DNA of 15,355 nucleotides from a bacterium (GCA_021781935.1 JAJXVW010000008.1:1-15355), one strand, 5' to 3'; shown: positions 1-7,039, numbered from the stretch's first letter. Numbers and translations are program-made. Notes: generated by a model from the sequence alone, not told the origin.

Positions 1-1
1 G

Positions 2-112
2 ATCGGGTTCGAAGAGCTGGTTGCCGAAATGATGCGGGAAGACCTCAAGTCCGCGAAAAGGGACGAACTCGTCAAGAATCACGGCTATGCCGCATACGAT
101 TACAACGAATGA
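2..112 (+). CDS. gmd: GDP-mannose 4,6-dehydratase, C-terminal end (partial)
   Basis: The frame starting at base 2 reads 36 codons to a TGA at 110-112. It begins IGFEELVAEMMREDL and ends HGYAAYDYNE. This matches the usual C-terminus of bacterial GDP-mannose 4,6-dehydratases: a (G/S)FEELV..M...DL..AKR..L...HGY pattern followed by a short acidic tail. The enzyme is a cytosolic short-chain dehydrogenase-type protein. It converts GDP-mannose to GDP-4-keto-6-deoxymannose, the first step towards GDP-fucose, GDP-rhamnose or GDP-perosamine for surface glycans. The catalytic and NAD-binding parts lie outside the window, so the call rests on the tail alone. The end looks like a natural gmd terminus rather than a truncation. 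The next gene starts abruptly within and just after these last codons, with no intergenic spacer. Confidence 0.7.
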   Translation: MGFEELVAEMMREDLKSAKRDELVKNHGYAAYDYNE

Positions 113-965
113 TGGATCTTTCCTCTTCCAGACTGCCCCCGGGGCGCCTATCGGTTCTGAGAGCTACACGACCCGCATGGTGATAGACAACGGTGGCAAC
201 GTAGGTATCGGGACAACGAATCCTTTGACAGGCCTCGATGTAAGCAATGGGCTCACTCTTCGTGCGGGCAATACAAGTCAAAATGCAAACAATGGGGTGG
301 ACACGGCACTTTCAACGACGCAATCCATAGTTGTCAATGGTACTTCGAGTGGGACAAACATAAATCTGAACGGACAGTTCGTCGGGCATCTTCTGATTAC
401 AGTGAATTGGGGAGGAGATACGGGAACACCTATGGCGACGGCAGTAATTAGTGCAGACGCATCTTTGGACAACGGTGGTGGCGAATTGTTGAGTGACGTG
501 CAACTGGTCAGTTTCAATAATGAGTCAGGGACATATTATTCCTGGGCCACTTCTCCAGCTGTCGCGATATACGATCCGAACAACGGATCGACACCTGCAA
601 TAGTGGTAGAAGGATTACTGAATACGAATATTTATTTAGCGGATATTACCGTTACCGCGACAATTACGGGTAATGTTTATAGATCGAATGCTCTTTCACT
701 CTCTCTCCCTGGTGGTTCCGCACTCTCGACGAACTGGCTGGCTACGCCAACACTACAACTTGTAACCGGTGACGTCGGTCTGGGGACTATGCACCCAGAT
801 GCGAGACTTACTCTCGATGGCCCTGATTCAAGCCAGAGCGGGCCTCATCTGGATGTCTATACGACGGCAGACAACTACCCTCTTTACCAGCAGTTGAACT
901 GGGCCCATAACAATGTCGCACTTAACTTCGACGCCTATTACAACGGGAACTGGCATAGTTCCTAA
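87..965 (+). pseudogene. Tail-fibre-like surface protein, 5' fragment of an interrupted gene
   Basis: This 292-codon open frame ends at an in-frame TAA (963-965). The same frame then continues without another stop to 3794. Fibre-type motifs are plain: RMVIDNGGNVGIGTTNP near the N-terminus, then beta-rich Gly/Ser/Thr/Asn segments, then VGLGTMHPDARLTLDG and YYNGNWHSS just before the stop. Such repeats are known from phage tail fibres and from giant secreted proteins of CPR bacteria. The first possible ATG (base 87) lies inside the gmd reading frame, has no -10 hexamer or ribosome binding site, and encodes no signal peptide. Fibre-like sequence begins only at about NDGSF (bases 108-122), just where gmd ends. 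The true 5' part therefore seems to be missing. I read this as the remnant of a decayed or truncated gene, or one side of an assembly join. Base composition is lower in GC than the metabolic genes downstream. Confidence 0.65.
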
Positions 966-1004
966 ACGGGATCAAACTTCCAGATTTACAAAGAGAGTAA
1001 CCAG

Positions 1005-3794
1005 TTGCAGTTTAATTATGCTTCAGGGATTAGCCCAGGCAGCCAAGTCACATGGGGTAATGGCATCGTGCTCGATAACAATGGAAACGTCGGCATTGGG
1101 CAAACCAACCCCTCGGCACTCTTTAGCGTAGGAACTAATATTTCAGGCGCTACAGCATTCACGGTGAATCAATACGGCGCTACTACGGTTTCAACGAGCG
1201 TCGGGCAGAACTTCTTTACTGCGCATGAAATCGGCAACACATACGGATATCCAAGCGGTATGTTTCTTGCAGAAACAGATAATCCAACTGGAAGCCCCAA
1301 TATATATTTCCAAGGTATTACGAATGGAACCACCAACTTTGCTGTGAAGGCGGACGGCAGTTCTTATTTTGCCGGAAATATGGGAATCGGTACGACAAAC
1401 GCCGGTTCGGCCCTGACCGTTAATGGAGATATAAGTTATACGAGTAATCTTGTTATACCTTCTACGGATGGAAGCGGCGATACTTGGAATCTTGGCACTT
1501 CGGCTTGGTTTGGCTCAATCACAGGAGAAACTGCAGCCGCGGGGATACTTACAACTGGTTCCGGGTCTCAACTATTCACATTCGCGTCGTCACCAGGTCA
1601 GCTATCTATTCAGACTGACGGATCTATCTTCGTAGGAGATGGTCTCGGCACTTCTCCAAATGGTTTATCGGCTGCAAGCGATGGCTACTTAGATGTTCAA
1701 AATAATATCTATGCTGGCGGTACCATGTATGACTCCGATGGCACCATACACACTACGTCTGACGAGCGGTTGAAGACGAATATCACAACCATAAACGGCG
1801 GACAGGCGCTTGCGGCGATAAGTGAACTCAATCCGGTGGTCTATAATTGGATCAATCCGCAGGACCACGGCAATCAGCAGACTCCGGGAGGCTTTGTCGC
1901 GCAGCAGCTCGCACAGGTATTCCCGGACATGGTCTCAACCACCACCTGCAACGGCGCGGACTGTTCGCTCGTAGGCGGCGCTGGATCATCGGAGTACACC
2001 ATAGGGCTTACGCCTAAATTCGATGCGTATCTTGTCGCGGGTGTACAAGCGCTGAACGATCGTACGAATTGGATTGAGGTCGCCTCGTCGACGGCAACCA
2101 CGACCATTTCGGCGCCGGCGATGATATACAACGCGCAGACGGGCAACGTCGGTATCGGTACGACGACATCGAGCCAGTACAAGGTTGCGGTTGGCGGTGA
2201 CGTGGAGGCGACCGGCTTCGTGAACCTTTCCCTGCGCCAGGCGAAGACCAATATCCAGTACCTCACGCCCGCAGAAGCTTCCTCAACGCTCGCTGAACTC
2301 ATGAAGCTTCATGCGGCGACCTACCTCTATAAGACCGAGAACCAGAACGATACGCCACGCCTCGGCCTCATCGTGCAGGATGCCGAGCAGCTCGCCCCGC
2401 AGATCGTGGCGAATAGCGGTCAGGGTATCGACCTCTACAAGCTTGAGACCTTCTCTCTTACTGCGATGCAGCAGATCGAGTTGCGCCAGGAGAACATCGC
2501 GGCGCAGGTGAGCGACCTCGAGACGCGCGTAGCCAAACTTGAGAACGGAAGTATCACGTCCGCGAGCGGCTCGCCGATCGCGCTCTCGACCTCGACGCTT
2601 ACCACCGTGCTGAATGATCTCGGCGTCATCATCCAGAAGGGCATCGCGCAGTTCAATACGCTCGTGTTCAACCGCCTCGTCGCGGCGACCGACTCTTCCG
2701 GCACGAGCGCCGCGGGCTCGGGCACTATCATCGCCGGCAATACGGTGGTGCAGATAAGCAATGCTCAGGTCGAACCGTCCACGAAGATCTTCATCACCTT
2801 CAACGGCCAGGTGACGGGCTCGTGGTGGGTCTCCGACAAGATGAACGGCAGCTTCCGCGTCGTGCTCTCGCAGATGCAGCCACAGGACGTATCCTTCGAC
2901 TATTTCCTCGTGCAGACGCAGGGCCAGATCGCCACCTCGACGCCAGATGGAAGCTTCGGCACCTCAGGCACGTCGAGCGTTTCGACGGGCACGACGAGCC
3001 AAGGCCCGACCATCACGCTCCTCGGCGATAATCCGGTGCACGTCTCCGTGGGCGGTACCTATGCCGAGCCGGGCCTCTCCATCACGGATCCGGTCGACGG
3101 CACGCTCTCGACCTACCAGACCTTCGTGAACGGCGTGCAGTTCATGGGCGCCCTCTCGACGCTTGATACCTCCGTGCCGACGACCTACATCATCACCTAC
3201 AAGGCGACCGACTCCGCGGGGAATAGCGCGACCGCGATGCGCTCGGTCATTGTCGGGAATCCTGACGGCACCGTGAACCTTGGCGCCGCAAGCTCGACGC
3301 CGCCCACGAGTACCACCACCGTGACGACCACAACGAGCACGGCATCCTCGACGTCAGCTTCGAGCGGCTCATCGAGCGCGACGCCGCCGGTGGTGACGCT
3401 TAACGGAGCGGCGGCGATGGAGCTCACCCAGGGCGGGACGTTCACCGACCCGGGCGCGACGGCGACCGACGCGGTCGACGGGAATCTCACGAGCAAGATT
3501 ACGGAGACCGGCTCGGTACACGCATCGACCCTCGGCGTCTACACGCTGACCTACCGCGTGACCGATTCAGCCGGACTTACCGGCAGCGCTTCCCGCGTTG
3601 TGACGGTCCTTGCTCCGGCGGCCTCCTCGACGCCGTCTACGAGCACGACCGCAACGTCGACCCCGACGAGCTCCTCGACCACCTCCTCAAGCTCCACGAC
3701 GTCTTCCGGCACGACCGTCAGCTCGGGCAGCACTGCGACCTCTACCCCGACTACCACCACGGCCAGCACGGCTTCCTCGACGCCCGCCGCGTAA
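1005..3794 (+). CDS. Giant surface protein: fibre repeats, tandem S74-like domains, Ig-like domains, Ser/Thr-rich tail
   Basis: The main open part of the interrupted fibre gene: 929 codons from a TTG at 1005. No convincing start exists; the frame is open from 966 and homology reads straight across the TAA at 963. Residues 1-240 carry GNVGIGQTNP/NMGIGTTNAG fibre repeats. A peptidase S74 (intramolecular chaperone auto-processing) domain starts near Ser252 in SDERLKTNI, followed by GGFVAQQLAQVFPDMV. A second S74-like domain starts near residue 409, where LSLRQAKTNI replaces the Ser-Asp motif, so it is probably not catalytic. It ends in a short coiled coil (about 485-516). Two DUF5011-like Ig domains follow (about 667-751 and 794-870), with the pattern G.Y.EPG...TD.VDG and Y.VTDSAG. 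A Ser/Thr/Ala-rich stalk ends at STPAA. No LPXTG motif or C-terminal membrane segment is visible. Likely role: a secreted adhesin or fibre, if expressed at all. Confidence 0.72.
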   Translation: MQFNYASGISPGSQVTWGNGIVLDNNGNVGIGQTNPSALFSVGTNISGATAFTVNQYGATTVSTSVGQNFFTAHEIGNTYGYPSGMFLAETDNPTGSPNIYFQGITNGTTNFAVKADGSSYFAGNMGIGTTNAGSALTVNGDISYTSNLVIPSTDGSGDTWNLGTSAWFGSITGETAAAGILTTGSGSQLFTFASSPGQLSIQTDGSIFVGDGLGTSPNGLSAASDGYLDVQNNIYAGGTMYDSDGTIHTTSDERLKTNITTINGGQALAAISELNPVVYNWINPQDHGNQQTPGGFVAQQLAQVFPDMVSTTTCNGADCSLVGGAGSSEYTIGLTPKFDAYLVAGVQALNDRTNWIEVASSTATTTISAPAMIYNAQTGNVGIGTTTSSQYKVAVGGDVEATGFVNLSLRQAKTNIQYLTPAEASSTLAELMKLHAATYLYKTENQNDTPRLGLIVQDAEQLAPQIVANSGQGIDLYKLETFSLTAMQQIELRQENIAAQVSDLETRVAKLENGSITSASGSPIALSTSTLTTVLNDLGVIIQKGIAQFNTLVFNRLVAATDSSGTSAAGSGTIIAGNTVVQISNAQVEPSTKIFITFNGQVTGSWWVSDKMNGSFRVVLSQMQPQDVSFDYFLVQTQGQIATSTPDGSFGTSGTSSVSTGTTSQGPTITLLGDNPVHVSVGGTYAEPGLSITDPVDGTLSTYQTFVNGVQFMGALSTLDTSVPTTYIITYKATDSAGNSATAMRSVIVGNPDGTVNLGAASSTPPTSTTTVTTTTSTASSTSASSGSSSATPPVVTLNGAAAMELTQGGTFTDPGATATDAVDGNLTSKITETGSVHASTLGVYTLTYRVTDSAGLTGSASRVVTVLAPAASSTPSTSTTATSTPTSSSTTSSSSTTSSGTTVSSGSTATSTPTTTTASTASSTPAA

Positions 3795-3880
3795 GGGCCG
3801 AAGTCGGAAATTGCGTGAAAGCCAGCCGAAAGCCTCTGTGGACAAGGACGCATCGGGACAGGTGTAGACTGAGAAGGCAT

Positions 3881-3893
3881 CGCTCAGTGAGCG
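3881..3893 (+). promoter_or_regulatory. Small inverted repeat in the gap upstream region
   Basis: The 123-base gap between the fibre gene (stop 3794) and gap (start 3918) holds a short inverted repeat, CGCTC-AGT-GAGCG. A weak -10-like TAGACT sits at 3865-3870, with TGGACA at 3839-3844 at a poor spacing of 20. Neither this nor CATAAC at 3900-3905 is a convincing promoter. The gap promoter must lie in this stretch or upstream, but I cannot place it. Confidence 0.25.
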
Positions 3894-3917
3894 TTTGTTC
3901 ATAACTTCACATACGAC

Positions 3918-4931
3918 ATGGCTACTCGGGTTGCAATCAACGGTTTTGGCAGGATAGGGCGCGCTTTCGCGCGCCGGAGTCACGGACGAGACATCGAGCT
4001 CGTGGCGATCAATGATCTGGGTTCCATCGAGAACCTCGCGTACCTCCTGCGATATGACACGGTCTACCATCGCGCGCCGTTCTCGGTCGAGGTGAAGGAC
4101 GGGAACCTCGTGATCGACGGCAAGGAGGTGAAGTTCCTGCAGGAGAAGGATCCGGCGAATCTGCCCTGGAAAGAGCTCGGGGTGGACGTGGTGGTCGAAT
4201 CAACGGGTTTCTTCACGCGGTATGAAGACGCGCAGAGGCACGTGCAGGCCGGGGCGAAGCACGTCGTCATCTCGGCGCCGGCGAAGGGAGATGAATCCAT
4301 CGGCGCGACCATTCTCATGGGCGTGAACGAGGAGCGGTTCGGCACCTGCTCGGTGACGAGCAACGGCTCCTGCACGACGAACGCCTCGAGTCCGGTCATC
4401 AAGATTCTTGATGAGGCCATCGGCATGGAAAAGGCGATACTCTCGACCACACATGCGTACACCGCCTCGCAATCCATCGTGGACGGTCCGGCGAAGAAGG
4501 ACATGAAGGAAGGACGCGCGGCCGCCCAGAACATCGTGCCGACCTCGACCGGTGCCGCGATCGCGGTGACGAAAGCGTACACGCCGCTCGACGGAAACTT
4601 CGACGGCATAAGCTTGCGCGTGCCGGTGCCCGCAGGGTCGATCGCGGACGTCACCTTCATCGCGAAGCGGCCGACGACGAAAGAGGAGGTGAATCAGATT
4701 CTCCGCGATGCGGCGAAGAAGCCGGTATGGGAGGGTATCTTCGACGCCACCGATGACGAGCTCGTCTCGAGCGACATTGTCGGACAGCCCCACGCCTCCA
4801 TCGCCGATCTCGGCATGACGCGCGTCGTGGGCGGGAACCTCGTGAAGGTGCTCGCCTGGTATGACAACGAGATGGGCTACACCGAAGCGCTCGTGCGGCA
4901 CGTCTTGGCGGTAGCCAAGACGCAGAGTTAG
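3918..4931 (+). CDS. gap: Glyceraldehyde-3-phosphate dehydrogenase (type I)
   Basis: Cytosolic enzyme of lower glycolysis that oxidises glyceraldehyde 3-phosphate with NAD and phosphate to 1,3-bisphosphoglycerate. At 337 residues it has normal family length. The Rossmann motif INGFGRIGR sits at residues 7-15, and AIND puts an Asp near residue 33, which favours NAD over NADP. The catalytic Cys152 is in SNGSCTTN (usually SNASCTTN) and its partner His179 in STTHAYT. The C-terminal WYDNEMGY motif is intact. The ATG gives the standard N-terminus directly before the nucleotide fold; no Shine-Dalgarno is seen. It heads the sugar-phosphate block, and rpiB follows after a 51-base spacer with its own -10 hexamer. 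The function is secure. Confidence 0.97.
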   Translation: MATRVAINGFGRIGRAFARRSHGRDIELVAINDLGSIENLAYLLRYDTVYHRAPFSVEVKDGNLVIDGKEVKFLQEKDPANLPWKELGVDVVVESTGFFTRYEDAQRHVQAGAKHVVISAPAKGDESIGATILMGVNEERFGTCSVTSNGSCTTNASSPVIKILDEAIGMEKAILSTTHAYTASQSIVDGPAKKDMKEGRAAAQNIVPTSTGAAIAVTKAYTPLDGNFDGISLRVPVPAGSIADVTFIAKRPTTKEEVNQILRDAAKKPVWEGIFDATDDELVSSDIVGQPHASIADLGMTRVVGGNLVKVLAWYDNEMGYTEALVRHVLAVAKTQS

Positions 4932-4971
4932 GAAATAAGAATTATGAATGAGGGAAGCTCCCAGTTCGTAA

Positions 4972-4977
4972 TATAAT
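4972..4977 (+). promoter_or_regulatory. -10 hexamer TATAAT, 5 bases before rpiB
   Basis: A perfect TATAAT lies in an AT-rich 51-base spacer and ends five bases before the rpiB ATG. Transcription would normally start about six to eight bases after the hexamer, at or within the ATG, so the message would be leaderless. No strong -35 is seen. Confidence 0.6.
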
Positions 4978-4982
4978 TTCCC

Positions 4983-5450
4983 ATGAAATTGTATTTCGCC
5001 TCGGATCACGCCGGATTCGCGCTCAAGCACTCGCTCATCACGGAAGCGCAGGCGCTCGGACACGAGACGGAGGATTGCGGCGCGCATGCGCTTACGCCCG
5101 GCGACGATTATCCGGATTTCGTGACGCCGTGCGCCGAGAAGGTCGCGGGCGAGCCGGGGAGTTTCGGAGTCGTGATCGGCGGAAGCGGCCAGGGGGAGGC
5201 GATGTGCGCGAATCGCGTACGCGGCGTACGCGCCGCGGTCTACTACGGTCCCGAGCCGCATCCGCAGACGGACGCGGACGGAGACACGCTCACGATGCTC
5301 GAGTCCGAACGCGCGCACAACGACGCGAACATCCTCTCGCTCGGCGCCCGATTCCTCTCGGAGGAGCAAGCATCGGACGCGCTGCGGGTCTTCCTCAAAA
5401 CCTCGTTCTCCGGAGAGGAGCGGCACGTCCGGCGCCTCGCGAAATTCTGA
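4983..5450 (+). CDS. rpiB: Ribose-5-phosphate isomerase B (RpiB/LacAB family)
   Basis: Interconverts ribose 5-phosphate and ribulose 5-phosphate in the non-oxidative pentose phosphate pathway. It is 155 residues long, slightly longer than typical RpiB. The phosphate-binding ASDHAGFALK is at residues 6-15, and the active-site loop GGSGQGEAMCANR at 66-78. Glu72 stands where Mycobacterium tuberculosis RpiB uses a Glu as catalytic base, in place of the Cys of the E. coli type. The conserved ERAHNDANILSLGARFL follows. The extra length is an acidic insert between YYGP and LESERAHND (about residues 90-106). The start is fixed by the N-terminal strand MKLYFASDHAG and by the TATAAT just upstream. A strong hairpin follows the stop codon. 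The assignment is firm; a LacA/LacB role is much less likely beside gap, rpe and transketolase. Confidence 0.93.
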   Translation: MKLYFASDHAGFALKHSLITEAQALGHETEDCGAHALTPGDDYPDFVTPCAEKVAGEPGSFGVVIGGSGQGEAMCANRVRGVRAAVYYGPEPHPQTDADGDTLTMLESERAHNDANILSLGARFLSEEQASDALRVFLKTSFSGEERHVRRLAKF

Positions 5451-5470
5451 ACCTATCCGGCAATCCCCAC

Positions 5471-5495
5471 GCGGGCGGCTCGCAGAGCCGCCCGC
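5471..5495 (+). terminator. Strong hairpin after rpiB
   Basis: A perfect 11-bp GC-rich stem (5471-5481 with 5485-5495) with a three-base loop lies 20 bases after the rpiB stop. The stem extends through a few more outer pairs with one mismatch. Only two T follow, so it is not a textbook intrinsic terminator. It sits directly before the rpe -10 hexamer, which fits a boundary between two transcripts. Confidence 0.55.
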
Positions 5496-5500
5496 GGGGT

Positions 5501-5506
5501 TACTCT
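5501..5506 (+). promoter_or_regulatory. -10-like TACTCT, 6 bases before rpe
   Basis: TACTCT ends six bases before the rpe ATG and immediately after the hairpin. It matches TATAAT at the three most conserved positions (TA....T). The same hexamer precedes pfkB on the minus strand. The position again points to a leaderless message. Confidence 0.4.
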
Positions 5507-5512
5507 ATCCGT

Positions 5513-6232
5513 ATGCATCTGCTCGTCCCGGCCGTACTCCCGAATTCGCGCGAGGATCTCGAACGCGCGGTCGCGCTCTTCGAGAAGATGCCGACCGTAA
5601 CGCGCGTGCAGATAGATACCGTCGACGGGCAATTCGCGCGCCCTGCCTCCTGGCCGTACACCGACGTGCGCGCGTTCCGCTCCATGGCGGAGCGCGGAGA
5701 GCTCTTGCCCGCGATTGAACGATTCGAGTACGAGATAGACCTCATGAATCTCGATGCAGAACGCGCGGGAGACGTCTGGCTTTCGCTCGGCGCCTCGCGG
5801 CTCACCTTCCATGCCGAGAGCACGACCGATCTCCCGCGGCTCCTTGAACGCATGCATCTGCGCCACTCCGCGGGACCGGGTTTCCGCTCCGGTCTCGTGT
5901 CGTTCGGCGTCGCGCTCAATCTCGCGAGCGATCTGCCGATCATCGAGCGGTCGCTCGAGCTTGCGGACTACGTCCAATTCATGGGCATCAGGCAGATCGG
6001 ACGGCAAGGACAGCCCTTCGACCGACGCGTCTACGAGCGCGTCCGCGCGTTCCGGAAGCGGTATCCGGACATTCCGGTCCAGGTGGACGGCGGCGTGAAG
6101 CTCTCCGAAGCCAAGGAGCTCGCCGCGCTCGGGGTGTCGAATGTCATCGTCGGCAGCGGTCTCTTGCGCGCGGCCGATCCGGTCGCCGAAGCGGCGAAGT
6201 ACGCGGATCTCGAGAACTCGTATGGCGTGTAA
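5513..6232 (+). CDS. rpe: Ribulose-phosphate 3-epimerase-like protein, divergent
   Basis: A 239-residue TIM-barrel protein of the ribulose-phosphate 3-epimerase family, which interconverts ribulose 5-phosphate and xylulose 5-phosphate. Family landmarks: VPAVLPNS at the N-terminus (usual APSIL), VQIDTVDGQF at 32-41 (usual IHVDVMDGHF), EIDLM at 74-78 (usual DVHLM), YVQFMGI, and VQVDGGVKLSEA around Asp192 plus VIVGSGL for phosphate binding. The two Asp metal ligands are kept (Asp35, Asp192), but the two His ligands are replaced by Gln33 and Asp76. Either it uses metal differently or its reaction differs. Context (rpiB before, transketolase after) supports the pentose phosphate role. The start is chosen by N-terminal homology and the -10 hexamer. 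Its last 11 bases overlap the start of the next gene. Confidence 0.75.
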   Translation: MHLLVPAVLPNSREDLERAVALFEKMPTVTRVQIDTVDGQFARPASWPYTDVRAFRSMAERGELLPAIERFEYEIDLMNLDAERAGDVWLSLGASRLTFHAESTTDLPRLLERMHLRHSAGPGFRSGLVSFGVALNLASDLPIIERSLELADYVQFMGIRQIGRQGQPFDRRVYERVRAFRKRYPDIPVQVDGGVKLSEAKELAALGVSNVIVGSGLLRAADPVAEAAKYADLENSYGV

Positions 6233-6722
6233 TCGTGAACGCGGCTTCACGCTCATCGAGCTCCTGGTCGTCATCGCCATCATCGGGCTCCTCTCGAGCA
6301 TAATCCTTGCGTCCCTGAATACGGCGCGACAGAAAGGAGACGATGCGAAACGCATGAGCGACCTCGAATCGGTAGCGACGGCGCTCGAACTCTACTATTC
6401 GGACAACGGGCATTACCCGATCGGCAGCTGCATCAGTTCTCCCTGGTGGAACTGCTGGGGCTCCGCAGGGGAGCCGCGTCTCCTGCCGGCAAACGACATC
6501 GCGACCATGCCGCAGGACCCGCAATTCAACGACGACGGACAAGCCTGCGCCGCGAGCGATACCGGTTCGCGACTGTACGCGTATTATTCGGACAACGGCC
6601 AGCGCTATGTGCTCGCGACGTATCTCGATACGCCGCCGTCCCCGAGCGACCCCCACTATTGGCCGCATACGGCCTTGGGTTGTCTCGGCTTTGCCAACTG
6701 GGCGATCAATAACGGTTTCTAA
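6222..6722 (+). CDS. Type IV pseudopilin (prepilin-type N-terminal methylation), copy A
   Basis: A 166-residue protein with a short leader MACNRERG followed by FTLIELLVVIAIIGLLSS, the classical type III signal peptide. Prepilin peptidase would cut after the Gly and methylate the new N-terminal Phe; Glu5 of the mature protein is present. The hydrophobic helix continues into SLNTARQKGDDAKRMSDLESVATALELYYSDNG, as in major pseudopilins of the GspG/PilA type. The globular part has paired Cys (CISSPWWNC, ACAAS, GCLGF), perhaps disulfide-bonded outside the cell. Role: subunit of a type IV pilus or type II secretion-like fibre; the assembly machinery is not in this window. The ATG overlaps the end of rpe by 11 bases, suggesting translational coupling. 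It is a paralogue of the pilin at 11602, and a small membrane protein gene follows after 11 bases. Confidence 0.88.
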   Translation: MACNRERGFTLIELLVVIAIIGLLSSIILASLNTARQKGDDAKRMSDLESVATALELYYSDNGHYPIGSCISSPWWNCWGSAGEPRLLPANDIATMPQDPQFNDDGQACAASDTGSRLYAYYSDNGQRYVLATYLDTPPSPSDPHYWPHTALGCLGFANWAINNGF

Positions 6723-6733
6723 CATCTACCCGT

Positions 6734-7003
6734 ATGCCCGATCTGCAATTCGAGGGAGAACAGGAATACGCCCCTCAGTACCACCAACCCGAGACGCCCG
6801 TGCTCGTGCGCTGGATACTCGCGACCGGATTCGTCCGCAACGCACGTCAGGCGCAGTACGTGCTGCTCGCGGCGGCCGTTCTCGCCGGGCTTCTCGCGCT
6901 TTTCTTTTTCGTCTCAGCCGCCGCGGGCGGCATCGGCCCTTCCGGGAAGACGCCCCCGCCCCCGGGCGTCCCGGTCACGCAAGGATTTCCACCAGGTTCA
7001 TAA
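6734..7003 (+). CDS. Small single-span membrane protein of the EYAP.Y family, copy A
   Basis: 89 residues, no named family recognised. A hydrophilic acidic N-terminus (MPDLQFEGEQEYAPQY) is followed by an amphipathic stretch, one hydrophobic span at about 42-64 and a Pro/Gly-rich tail (KTPPPPGVPVTQGFPPG). There is no cleavable signal peptide, so an N-inside topology is likely. It aligns without gaps over residues 1-66 with the protein at 11336-11590 (24 identical positions by my count). Both sit 11 bases from a pseudopilin gene. A -10-like TAACAT overlaps the pilin stop codon, eight bases before the ATG. The pairing suggests a job in pilus assembly or anchoring, but that is inference from context only. 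Confidence 0.72.
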   Translation: MPDLQFEGEQEYAPQYHQPETPVLVRWILATGFVRNARQAQYVLLAAAVLAGLLALFFFVSAAAGGIGPSGKTPPPPGVPVTQGFPPGS

Positions 7004-7027
7004 CGCTCTGCGCTCGAGCGGATACGT

Positions 7028-7033
7028 TATACT
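7028..7033 (+). promoter_or_regulatory. -10 hexamer TATACT, 6 bases before the transketolase N gene
   Basis: TATACT ends six bases before the ATG at 7040, in the 36-base gap after the small membrane protein gene. No -35 match is visible. The spacing predicts a transcript that starts at the ATG. Confidence 0.5.
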
Positions 7034-7039
7034 CGGCAT

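Noticed and set aside
963..965. Reading TAA as a recoded sense codon or programmed readthrough.
   Set aside because: All other genes here end with standard stops, including TAA for several intact genes. Known CPR recoding concerns TGA, and TGA also serves as a stop here. A mutation or consensus error is simpler.
3290..3790. Ser/Thr/Ala low-complexity DNA in the fibre gene as a possible repeat array.
   Set aside because: The sequence is irregular, with no fixed unit length. It encodes ordinary Ser/Thr-rich linkers and a stalk between and after the Ig-like domains.
87..3794. An integrated prophage, because of tail-fibre-like sequence.
   Set aside because: No other phage gene, integrase or attachment site is present. 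S74 and fibre repeats are common in CPR surface proteins, and Ig-like domains fit a cell-surface role.
5208..5240. Nested GCGTACGC palindromes within rpiB that look like a binding site or repeat.
   Set aside because: They lie inside conserved coding sequence (ANRVRGVRAAV), and the Arg/Val/Ala codons in a GC-rich genome explain the pattern.
4200..5426. A 408-codon open frame on the minus strand opposite gap and rpiB.
   Set aside because: It is antisense to two genes with clear catalytic motifs, is Arg/His-rich with no recognisable domain, and is explained by GC-rich codon structure.
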